Positions 23,846 to 31,416 of a stretch of DNA of 64,000 nt are shown one piece after another. Position 1 is the first letter of the stretch. The number at the start of each line of letters is the position of its first letter. The position numbers and the translations under genes are program-made. Source of the DNA: Sinorhizobium garamanticum. Its GTDB lineage: Bacteria > Pseudomonadota > Alphaproteobacteria > Rhizobiales > Rhizobiaceae. The stretch is from positions 806,001-870,000 of the forward strand of contig NZ_CP120374.1 in assembly GCF_029892065.1 (NCBI RefSeq), given 5' to 3'. Under the pieces are notes generated by a model, which was not told where the DNA came from, made no database searches, and saw only the letters and a program-made list of their open reading frames with translations.

Positions 23846-24341
23846 CTGGGCGCGGCCGAGTGCCGGACCAGCCCATGCGGAACTCAAGAACATCTTCAAC
23901 ATGGCGCATCAGAACGCGGCGACCAACAGCAGGCGCTTGCTCCTGCCGTCTATGCCTACGCTGCAAATTGCAGATACCGGTCTTGGGTGGCGTGTGTCGA
24001 TCGCGGGACCCGATTTCCTGCCCAGCCTTGCTTGCTTCCGCCTTAGCAGCTTGGTTCCGGCTGGAGATCTAGATCGAATTGGTTAGCTATAAAGAGTTAG
24101 CCAGATCCGGCGGCTGGCGTTTTCGCCTCAAATCAAGCCCAGCAAGCTTTTTCAACCAAGTGAAAGTTGTTCACTTGCAGAAACATAACCATGTGGAACA
24201 TCGGACCGGACCTACGCATATTTGGCAAGTAGCCCGCGACATCATTAATGCTAGGATTTGAAGAGATTCTCGAACGCCAATGCTTTTCGAGAATGAGGAG
24301 GATATTCACAGCGGATGGCTGCATAGCGGGGGCGGTCTGAA
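23846..24341. other. Intergenic stretch, no gene supported
   Basis: Overlapping small frames on both strands show no ribosome binding site or family resemblance. The part around 24160-24260 is AT-richer and may hold the promoter of the glycosyltransferase gene. Confidence 0.5.
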
Positions 24342-25532
24342 TTGAATGAGCGCGCGGGTACACAGGTGGTCGGCGTGTCCAGCATTTCCGGCGCGCGGAT
24401 GACGATCGTCATTCCGGCGCTTGGCGCCGGCGGCACCGAGCACGTGGTGAGCCTCGTCGCAAACCATTGGGTCCGTCTCGGTTGCACGGTGACGTTGATC
24501 ACCCTGGAGTCGCCTGATGCCAGGCCCTACTACGCCTTTGATCCGAGGATCTCCATCGATCGTCTCGGCTTGCCGTCGCAAAGAGCCTCTCAGCTCAGAG
24601 CCGGTTGGTTGGTGATTAAGAGAATACATCGACTACGCTCTGCCATCCGGCGCTCCCGCCCCGATTTCGTGTTGAGCTTTCTGACCCGAACGAACGTTCT
24701 GACGCTGTTGGCAACGATCGGGCTGCCGCTTCCGGTAATAGTTTCCGAGCGCAATAATCCGGCGCTGCAGCCTTTCGGCCCGCTCTGGAAATGGCTCCAG
24801 CTTTGCTTGTATCCGCGCGCGTTCGGCCTCGTGACCATGACGAAAGGAGCTCTCGACTATTTTCCGTCGGAGGTACGCCATAGGGGATGGGTGATTGCCA
24901 ACGCCGTCGATTTGCCCATCGGGTGGCAAAATCGGCGCGGTAACAATATCTTAACCGCGGTGGGTCGCCTGACGCGGCAAAAAGGTTTCGATCTCCTACT
25001 AGAGGCCTTCGCCAAGATTGCCTCCAAACACCCCGAATGGAAGCTCGTTATATGGGGTGAAGGCGATGACAGGAAAGAGTTGGAGGCTCTTCGGGATGCG
25101 CTTGGCTTGAGAGATAGGGTGGAGTTGCCGGGCGTGACGGAACGGCCAGGGCTTTGGGTCGAGACTGCCGACGTCTTTGTATTGTCATCACGCTACGAGG
25201 GATGGGGCATTGCCTTGCTCGAGGCGATGGCCGCGGGTGTTCCTGTCGTCTCCTTTGCATGCGAATGGGGGCCTACGGACATGGTTAAGCACGGCGAGGA
25301 CGGAATTCTCGTTTCCAGCGGCGATGTAAATGCCCTCGCCGATGCACTGGCCAACGTTCTGGGCGACGGTGCTCTCAGGACGCGCCTCGCCGTAAATGCA
25401 GAAGCCAACGCAAAGAAATTCTCGTCGGAGCATATACTTTCTCAATGGGATGCCGTCGCGTCGTCAGCCTTGCAACGCTCAGCCTCGCAAAACGCCGCTA
25501 TGATGTCGCGCGTTGAGTCCGCTTCGGTATGA
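24342..25532 (+). CDS. Glycosyltransferase family 4 (GT-B fold)
   Basis: 396 residues in the open frame. The N-terminal Rossmann-like half starts MTIVIPALGAGGTEHVVSLV, with the glycine-rich loop typical of GT4. The C-terminal nucleotide-sugar half contains ILTAVGRLTRQKGFDLLLEA, GVTERPGLWVETADVFVLSS and SRYEGWGIALLEAMAAGVPV (the E-x7-E motif). It should transfer a sugar from an NDP-sugar to a growing surface polysaccharide or lipid. The frame begins at a TTG (24342). The ATG at 24399 in front of the first strand is an equally good start. No other polysaccharide genes adjoin it, so it is an orphan. Confidence 0.85.
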   Translation: MNERAGTQVVGVSSISGARMTIVIPALGAGGTEHVVSLVANHWVRLGCTVTLITLESPDARPYYAFDPRISIDRLGLPSQRASQLRAGWLVIKRIHRLRSAIRRSRPDFVLSFLTRTNVLTLLATIGLPLPVIVSERNNPALQPFGPLWKWLQLCLYPRAFGLVTMTKGALDYFPSEVRHRGWVIANAVDLPIGWQNRRGNNILTAVGRLTRQKGFDLLLEAFAKIASKHPEWKLVIWGEGDDRKELEALRDALGLRDRVELPGVTERPGLWVETADVFVLSSRYEGWGIALLEAMAAGVPVVSFACEWGPTDMVKHGEDGILVSSGDVNALADALANVLGDGALRTRLAVNAEANAKKFSSEHILSQWDAVASSALQRSASQNAAMMSRVESASV

Positions 25533-25697
25533 GGTAGCCGGTAGCAGTCCGATCCGGCCAAGACTGCTGCCAACGTAGATAGGCGCAAGGTCGCTCGACG
25601 CGCAGTTCCACGCCCGTTGTCTGATCGGTCCGGTCAGGCCCACGAGCCGGGGGCTTGCGGTAAACTGCAGCCTGGACGACGTGGTCTCATGAGCTAA

Positions 25698-26582
25698 TCA
25701 CCCCATCCGCTCCGACGCATAACTTCCCGGGCTCGGCGGGAAGACCACGACGCGGTTGCCGTTGATGAAGCAGCGGTGGTGGATATGGGCGTGCACGGCG
25801 CGGGCCAGCACCTGGCTTTCGACGTCGCGGCCGATCGAGACATAATCCTCGGCGCTTTGCGCATGGGTGATGCGGGCAATGTCCTGCTCGATGATCGGTC
25901 CCTCGTCGAGATCGGCGGTGACGTAATGCGCCGTCGCGCCGATCAGCTTGACGCCGCGCTCATAGGCCTGCTTGTAAGGGTTGGCGCCCTTGAAGCTCGG
26001 CAGGAACGAGTGGTGGATGTTGATGATCTTCCCCGACATCTTCTTGCAGAGCGCATCCGAAAGCACCTGCATGTAGCGGGCGAGCACGATCAGCTCCGCA
26101 CCGGTCTGCTCGACGATTTCCATCAGCTGGGCTTCGGCCTTCGGCTTGTTCTCCTTCGTCACCTTGATGCAGTGGAAGGGGATGTCGTGGTTGACGATGA
26201 CCTTCTGGTAGTCGAAGTGGTTGGAGACGACGCCGACGATGTCGATCGGCAGTGCGCCGATCTTCCAGCGGAAGAGCAGGTCGTTGAGGCAATGGCCGAA
26301 ACGCGACACCATCAACAGCACCTTCATGCGCTCTTCGGAATCGCGGATTTCCGCGGTCATCTCGAACCGTTTCGCGACCGGCTCGAAGCCTTCCTGCAAT
26401 TCGTCAAGCTTCACGCCCTCCTCGCTGATGAAGACCAGCCGCATGAAGAACAGGCCCGTTTCGAGATCGTCGAACTGCGAGCTGTCGGTGATGTTACAGC
26501 CCTTCTCGGCGAGAAAGCCCGAGACTGCCGCGATGATGCCGGTCGTCGACCTGCAAGTTATTGTAAGAATGTGCGATTTCAC
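25698..26582 (-). CDS. purU: Formyltetrahydrofolate deformylase
   Basis: About 294 residues, the usual PurU length. The N terminus is an ACT domain (SHILTITCRSTTGIIAAVSG, CNITDSSQFDD). The hydrolase domain related to PurN contains LPIDIVGVVSNHFDYQ, MQVLSDALCKKM and the catalytic IINIHHSFLPSFKGANPYKQ with Asn, His and later Asp. It cleaves 10-formyl-THF to formate and THF, disposing of surplus one-carbon units. I use the GTG at 26582, which has AGGAAG upstream. It lies downstream of the sarcosine oxidase and Eut genes, fitting removal of the one-carbon unit released by sarcosine demethylation. A repeat separates it from that operon. Confidence 0.92.
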   Translation of the reverse strand: MKSHILTITCRSTTGIIAAVSGFLAEKGCNITDSSQFDDLETGLFFMRLVFISEEGVKLDELQEGFEPVAKRFEMTAEIRDSEERMKVLLMVSRFGHCLNDLLFRWKIGALPIDIVGVVSNHFDYQKVIVNHDIPFHCIKVTKENKPKAEAQLMEIVEQTGAELIVLARYMQVLSDALCKKMSGKIINIHHSFLPSFKGANPYKQAYERGVKLIGATAHYVTADLDEGPIIEQDIARITHAQSAEDYVSIGRDVESQVLARAVHAHIHHRCFINGNRVVVFPPSPGSYASERMG

Positions 26583-26596
26583 GAATATCTTCCTTA

Positions 26597-26707
26597 GATC
26601 ACGATGATTTTGGGATCGACCCAAAATCATAAACGTGATCGATTTCTAATAAGCTAGAGCGGGATGCGGGCGGAAAACCGCGCACACTTTTCCTCATCCC
26701 GCTCTAG
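26597..26707. repeat. RIME-like double palindrome, copy 1
   Basis: Two adjoining palindromes. The AT-rich one has outer arms gatcac/gtgatc (26597-26602 and 26635-26640) and an inner perfect 11-bp stem (26604-26614 with 26620-26630). The GC-rich one has a perfect 12-bp stem, ctagagcgggat (26654-26665) with atcccgctctag (26696-26707). The same pair occurs at 54882-54991 in inverted order. Such mosaics are typical intergenic repeats of rhizobia. Confidence 0.8.
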
Positions 26708-26730
26708 GGCATTATTGTCGGTCAAATGCG

Positions 26731-27729
26731 CTACACCGCGACGACGGCAACGCAGTCGCCCTGCTTGACCAGACATGGGAAGTGCCGGGCGGCCAGCAGC
26801 CCATCCATTTTCGCCTTTATCGCGACAGGTTCGGCGCCGGTGCGTCCGATGGGGTAAATGCGGGCGACCACGTCGCCCTTGTGCACCTTCTCCCCCAGAT
26901 CGACGAGTGGCTCGATCAGGCCTCCGTCTTCCGCGAACAGGAAGCAGTCCCCGTCCGGCATGTCGAGCCATTCGGTCTTCGACGCCTCGACTGCACCTTT
27001 CAAGATGTCGGCGGAGCGAAGTACATTCCTGACGCCGCGTTTGGCGATGCCAGCGCTCCTGGCGGTTGCGGTTCCGCCACCGCCGAGTTCGGTGGTGATG
27101 AACACCTTGCCCATTTCCTCGGCCGCAGTGTCGTACATTCCGACCGCATCGATCTCCAGCATCTTCATCGACCAGGGCGCGCCGAACGCCTTGACCAGTT
27201 CGAAGGCCCTTGCCTCCTGTTCCTTGTCGGGCAGGATGTGCGCCGCGCAGAACGGCAGGAAATCAAGCGTCTTTCCCCCCGAGTGGAAGTCGAGGACAAT
27301 GTCCGCGAGCGGCAGCAGCTCTCGCTGGAAATAGTCGGCGATCTTCTGCGTCACGGTGCCGTCCGGTCTTCCCGGAAAGCTCCGGTTCATGTTGCCCTTG
27401 TCGATCGGCGACGTACGGGTGCCGGCGGCGAAGGCGGGATAGTTCATGGCAGGTACGATGATGACCCGCCCCTTCACCTCATCCGGCTCCAATGTCCGGG
27501 CGAGATCGAAGAGCGCGATCGGCCCTTCATACTCGTCGCCGTGGTTGCCGCCGGTGAGAAGGGCCGTTGGCCCATCTCCGTTCTTGACGACCGTGATCGG
27601 GATCATCACCGATCCCCAGGCGGAATCATCACGGCTGTAAGGTAGCCGCAGGAAACCGTGCTGGACGCCTTCGGCCGAAAAATCGACGCTTGCTGAGATC
27701 GGCGATGGCCGCAATATCGTCTCGGTCAT
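26731..27729 (-). CDS. eutE: N2-acetyl-L-2,4-diaminobutyrate deacetylase (EutE/DoeB-like)
   Basis: 332 residues of the AstE/AspA zinc carboxypeptidase-like family. The zinc site is visible as LLTGGNHGDEYEGPI (His and Glu) and VLDFHSGGKTLDF (His). The C-terminal beta domain contains EPLVDLGEKVHKGDVVARIY. In ectoine breakdown this enzyme removes the acetyl group from N-acetyl-diaminobutyrate made by DoeA, giving 2,4-diaminobutyrate and acetate. It follows EutD/DoeA by 6 bases in the same operon, supporting the specific assignment over a general aspartoacylase. It probably acts in the cytosol. Confidence 0.88.
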   Translation of the reverse strand: MTETILRPSPISASVDFSAEGVQHGFLRLPYSRDDSAWGSVMIPITVVKNGDGPTALLTGGNHGDEYEGPIALFDLARTLEPDEVKGRVIIVPAMNYPAFAAGTRTSPIDKGNMNRSFPGRPDGTVTQKIADYFQRELLPLADIVLDFHSGGKTLDFLPFCAAHILPDKEQEARAFELVKAFGAPWSMKMLEIDAVGMYDTAAEEMGKVFITTELGGGGTATARSAGIAKRGVRNVLRSADILKGAVEASKTEWLDMPDGDCFLFAEDGGLIEPLVDLGEKVHKGDVVARIYPIGRTGAEPVAIKAKMDGLLAARHFPCLVKQGDCVAVVAV

Positions 27730-27735
27730 TTGATG

Positions 27736-28917
27736 CTAGTCCTTGATAAAGAGCTGGCGCGGCACGTTGGCGAAGCACTCGACACCCGCCTCGGTGATGA
27801 GGATGCTTTCCGTGGTCTCGAAGCCCATGTCCTCGAGCCAAAGCCCCGTCATGAAGTGGAAGGTCATGCCCGGCTTTAGTTCCGTCCTGTCGCCGGGACG
27901 CAGGCTCATGGTGCGCTCGCCCCAGTCAGGCGGATAGGAAAGCCCGATCGGATAGCCGGTGCGATTGTCCTTGACGATGCCGTATTTCTTCAGGACCGCG
28001 AAGAAGGCGCTGGCTATGTCTTCGCAGGTGTTGCCCGGCCTGGCGACGGCAAGTCCCGCCTCCATTCCCTCGAGGGTCGCCTTTTCCGCGTCGAGAAAGG
28101 CTTTGGTCGGCTTGCCTAGGAAGACGGTGCGCGACAGTGGCACATGGTAACGATTGTAGCAGCCAGCGATCTCGAAGAAGGTCCCCTCTCCCGCCTTCAT
28201 GGGCTTATCGTCCCACGTAAGATGCGGTGCGGTCGCGTCACGGCCCGAAGGCAGCAGCGGCACGATAGCCGGGTAGTCGCCGCCGATACCGTCAACCCCG
28301 CGCGTGCCGGCGTCATAGATCTCCGCGACGAGATCGCATTTGCGCATGCCAACCTCGATCTTGTCGAAGATACGCCGATGCATGCCCTCAACGATGCGAG
28401 CCGCGTTGCGCATGTACTTGATCTCGGTCTCGCTCTTGACCGCGCGCTGCCAGTTGACGAGCGCCGTCGCATCGACGAAGCGAGCATTCGGCAGATGCTT
28501 TTGCAGCGAGGCGAAGGCCGCGGCGGAGAACCAGTAGTTGTCCATCTCGACGCCGATCCGCAGTGCCCCCCAGCCGCGGTCGGCAAGGATGCCGGAGAGG
28601 TAATCCATCGGATGGCGCTCGGTGGACTGCACGTAGTGGTCGGGATAGCCGATGATGTTCTCGTGCTTCAGATAGGCCGTCAGCTTCGCACCGTTGGCGT
28701 CCTGACCGCGGCCAAACCAGATCGGTTCGCCCGACGGCGGTACGATCACGGCCTGGTGCACGTAGAAGGACCAGCCGTCATAGCCCGTCAGCCAGGCCAT
28801 GTTCGAAGGGTCGCTGACGATCAGCAGATCGACGCCCTTCGCCTCCATCGACTGGCGCGTTTTGAGCAGTCTTGCTTCGTATTCCGCCAAGGAGAATTTG
28901 AGATTGGGTTGCGTCAT
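27736..28917 (-). CDS. eutD: Ectoine hydrolase (EutD/DoeA-like, M24 fold)
   Basis: About 393 residues. The N-terminal creatinase-like domain has ILIVSDPSNMAWLTGYDGWS-like features (DLLIVSDPSNMAWLTGYDGW), and the C-terminal pita-bread domain has GTFFEIAGCYNRYHVPLSRT and GYPIGLSYPPDWGERTMSLR. The metal-binding Asp residues of true aminopeptidases are absent, as in known ectoine hydrolases. The enzyme opens ectoine to N-acetyl-diaminobutyrate. I start at ATG 28917, with GGAGGAAA at good spacing. Neighbours EutE, EutC and EutB match the ectoine-utilisation order. A close paralogue of identical length lies at 37095-38276. Confidence 0.9.
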   Translation of the reverse strand: MTQPNLKFSLAEYEARLLKTRQSMEAKGVDLLIVSDPSNMAWLTGYDGWSFYVHQAVIVPPSGEPIWFGRGQDANGAKLTAYLKHENIIGYPDHYVQSTERHPMDYLSGILADRGWGALRIGVEMDNYWFSAAAFASLQKHLPNARFVDATALVNWQRAVKSETEIKYMRNAARIVEGMHRRIFDKIEVGMRKCDLVAEIYDAGTRGVDGIGGDYPAIVPLLPSGRDATAPHLTWDDKPMKAGEGTFFEIAGCYNRYHVPLSRTVFLGKPTKAFLDAEKATLEGMEAGLAVARPGNTCEDIASAFFAVLKKYGIVKDNRTGYPIGLSYPPDWGERTMSLRPGDRTELKPGMTFHFMTGLWLEDMGFETTESILITEAGVECFANVPRQLFIKD

Positions 28918-28943
28918 CGTCGTTTCCTCCATTTCCCCCCGGC

Positions 28944-29936
28944 CTAGCTTTCGAACGTGGTCCCGGCATCCGCCGCATTGGCCCGCGTGAAGGCGAGAGT
29001 GGCTATTGCCGTATCCTGAATGCCCGTGCCGGTGAGATCCGCGACGGTGATCTGATCGGCGTCAGAGCGTCCCGGTCTCTGGCCGGCGATGATCTGCCCA
29101 AGCTCCGGGAAGTCATTTCCGACGCCGACGACGCCAGCCTCGATGGCGTGATGCAGTTCGCCCAGCCTGCGCGTCTGCGCGAGACTGTCGGCCACATAGA
29201 GATCCGCGCGGCCAATGACGGCGGGCTCGATCTCGTTCTTGTGCTCGGCGTCCGATCCCATCGCCGTGACGTGCTGTCCTTTCTCGAGCCATTCCGCTTT
29301 CAGTATCGGCGTGCTCGAGGGCGTCGTCGTGATGATGACGTGTGCGCCCGAGACAGCCGCCTTGGCGTCTGAAACGGCAACCACGGGGATCCCGAGCTTT
29401 GCAGCAAGCTCATCCGCCGCGGCCTTGGCCTTCGCATGATCGCGCGCCCAAATGCGCGCTTCGCGGATCGGCCGCACCAGCGCGAGCGCCTCAAGCTGCA
29501 GCTTCGCCTGCATCCCGGCACCCAGAACCGCGGCGACGCTGGCATCCTCCCGGGCAAGATGCTTGGCGGCAACCGCTCCGGCGGCGGCGGTGCGTACATC
29601 CGTCAGGTAGCCGTTGTCGAGGAGCAGCGCCTCAACGAGGCCGGTGCGGCTGGACAGGAGCACCATCATTCCATTGGTGCTCGGCAACCCGATCTTCGGA
29701 TTGTCGAAGAAGCCGGGGCTGATCTTGATTGCAAAGCCTTCGATGCCGGGAACATAGGCCGTCTTGACGTCGACTTCGCCGCGGTACTCGGGAATATCCA
29801 GCCGCAGGATGGGCGGCATCACCACGGCCTTCGTAGCCAAGGCATGAAAAGCGCCCTCGACGCAATCGACCGCCTCGAGGTCGAGCGATACGACGGCCCT
29901 CAGATCGGCCTCTGTGAGAATCTTCATTTGTCTCAT
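28944..29936 (-). CDS. eutC: Ornithine cyclodeaminase-family protein (EutC-like)
   Basis: 330 residues with the ornithine cyclodeaminase/mu-crystallin fold: GFAIKISPGFFDNPKIGLPS, YLTDVRTAAAGAVAAKHLA and the dinucleotide loop ASVAAVLGAGMQAKLQLEAL. In (hydroxy)ectoine catabolic clusters EutC works with EutB and EutA to turn the hydroxylated intermediate into the diaminobutyrate branch. The precise step for EutC is less firmly known than that of DoeA/B. The start overlaps the EutB stop (ATGA). A second ATG nine bases inside (MKILTE) is also possible. No eutA homologue is seen in the window. Confidence 0.85.
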   Translation of the reverse strand: MRQMKILTEADLRAVVSLDLEAVDCVEGAFHALATKAVVMPPILRLDIPEYRGEVDVKTAYVPGIEGFAIKISPGFFDNPKIGLPSTNGMMVLLSSRTGLVEALLLDNGYLTDVRTAAAGAVAAKHLAREDASVAAVLGAGMQAKLQLEALALVRPIREARIWARDHAKAKAAADELAAKLGIPVVAVSDAKAAVSGAHVIITTTPSSTPILKAEWLEKGQHVTAMGSDAEHKNEIEPAVIGRADLYVADSLAQTRRLGELHHAIEAGVVGVGNDFPELGQIIAGQRPGRSDADQITVADLTGTGIQDTAIATLAFTRANAADAGTTFES

Positions 29937-30919
29937 GTTCTACCCTCCCGAAGGGGATCCGTTTCGCCGTTTATCACGCGCCGGTGCAGCCCCATGTCGA
30001 TGTTGCGTCCTGAAAGGATCACCGCGACGGGTCCGTTGATGTTTCTGATCTTGCCCGCCAAAAGGGCCGCGAAGCCGACGGCCCCCGCCCCCTCGACGAT
30101 CTCGCGTTCCTGTTCGTAGGCGTGACGAATGCCGGCGGCGATCTCTTCTTCGGAAAGCAGCACGACGTCGTCGAGGAGATCGCGGCACATGGCGAACGTG
30201 ACCCGGTTGTCCAGTCCGATCCCCCCGCCGAGTGAATCCGCAAGACTTGCCTCTTCCTCGACTTGCACGGGCCGGCCGGCGTCGAGGCTCGCCTTCATCG
30301 CCGCCCCCCGCTCCATCGTCAGCCCGATCACCCGCGCCTTCGGCCGACGTGCCTTGACTGCGGCGGCGACGCCCGCCGCAAGCCCGCCACCCGATAGCGG
30401 CACCAGCACCGTCGACACCTCCGGCATGTCCTCGACAATCTCCAGCCCGAGCGTGCCTTGACCTGCAACGATCGCCGGATGGTCGAAGGGCGGCACCATC
30501 ACCAGCCCCTCCTCGCTGACCAGGCGGTCGACCTCCTGCTGGGCCTCGTCTTGCGATCTGCCGACGATCCTCACATTCGCTCCGAGGCGTCGGATCTCCG
30601 AGAGCTTGTTCTCCGGTACGAGTTGGGACATGCAGATCGTCGCACTCGATCCTTCGGCTTTCGCCGCATGGGCAAGCGCCCGGCCGTGATTCCCCGTCGA
30701 GGCCGCCACGACGCCGCGGGCCCGCTCTTTCGGGCTGAGCGACAGGACCGCGTTGGCGGCGCCGCGCAGCTTGAAGCTGCCGGTGGTCTGGTGGTGTTCG
30801 AGCTTCATGCCGACAGGCAGGCCGCAGCGTTCAGAAAGCGACGCGGAAAGGACGAGCGGCGTGCGCAGCACCCGGCCGGCGATCCGTTGGCGGGCAGCCA
30901 GGAAAGTGTCGAGCTCCAT
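29933..30919 (-). CDS. eutB: PLP-dependent threonine dehydratase-like protein (EutB-like)
   Basis: About 328 residues of fold type II. The PLP lysine lies in TGSFKLRGAANAVLSL, the phosphate-binding glycine loop in VLVPLSGGGLAAGVAAAVKA, and VAASTGNHGRALAHAAK carries the substrate loop. Threonine dehydratase relatives remove water across a beta-hydroxy amino acid. In hydroxyectoine clusters EutB is thought to do this on the hydroxylated diaminobutyrate derivative. I start at ATG 30919, which overlaps the SoxG stop. The frame could begin seven codons earlier. The gene sits between the sox and eut genes, tying the two sets into one transcript. Confidence 0.85.
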   Translation of the reverse strand: MELDTFLAARQRIAGRVLRTPLVLSASLSERCGLPVGMKLEHHQTTGSFKLRGAANAVLSLSPKERARGVVAASTGNHGRALAHAAKAEGSSATICMSQLVPENKLSEIRRLGANVRIVGRSQDEAQQEVDRLVSEEGLVMVPPFDHPAIVAGQGTLGLEIVEDMPEVSTVLVPLSGGGLAAGVAAAVKARRPKARVIGLTMERGAAMKASLDAGRPVQVEEEASLADSLGGGIGLDNRVTFAMCRDLLDDVVLLSEEEIAAGIRHAYEQEREIVEGAGAVGFAALLAGKIRNINGPVAVILSGRNIDMGLHRRVINGETDPLREGRT

Positions 30920-31416
30920 CACTGGCATTCCTCCAGCCATTCAGAGATGCTTCGGGCGAAGCTTCGCGGCACGACAAATTCGCCATCGCGCTCCGAGGAA
31001 CGCGTGAACATGACCGGGATGCGGTGCAGCGAGGAAAAGGTCGCCAAACCCAGTGTGCGGTCCCAGTCAATCGCCAGACACTTGGAGACGACATCGCACA
31101 GATCAGGCGTAGAGACCTCGATGCGTATCCGCCCTTCGCTGAGGTCGAGTCTGCAGCCCAATTCGGGCGGAATGCCGGAAGCAATCGTTGACGAGCGCTC
31201 CCTCGGGAAGATCCAGAAGCGGCGTGGTCCCGCACGTACGACCTTCAGGCCGTCGCGGCCAGCGATCTCGCCGACCTGCGTCGGCAGGGCGCCACCGATC
31301 TCGCGGGCAAGCGCCGCCTCGAACGCCGCAAGTGCGCCGTCCCATGCATCGCATTGAATGAGCGGGCATGGCAGTTGCTTCAGCACCATGCGCTTGGCAG
31401 ATGACGTCTCAACCAT
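30919..31416 (-). CDS. soxG: Sarcosine oxidase gamma subunit-like protein
   Basis: 165 residues. The fold is that of the small SoxG/GcvT-like subunit, with WRALRVGPRRFWIFP-like features here as VVRAGPRRFWIFPRE, then CRLDLSEGRIRIEVSTPDL and VMFTRSSERDGEFVVPRSFA near the end. SoxG is the structural gamma subunit of the heterotetrameric enzyme. It overlaps SoxA by 8 bases and EutB by 3, completing the order soxB-soxD-soxA-soxG. Gamma subunits diverge strongly, so the name rests partly on position. Confidence 0.78.
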   Translation of the reverse strand: MVETSSAKRMVLKQLPCPLIQCDAWDGALAAFEAALAREIGGALPTQVGEIAGRDGLKVVRAGPRRFWIFPRERSSTIASGIPPELGCRLDLSEGRIRIEVSTPDLCDVVSKCLAIDWDRTLGLATFSSLHRIPVMFTRSSERDGEFVVPRSFARSISEWLEECQ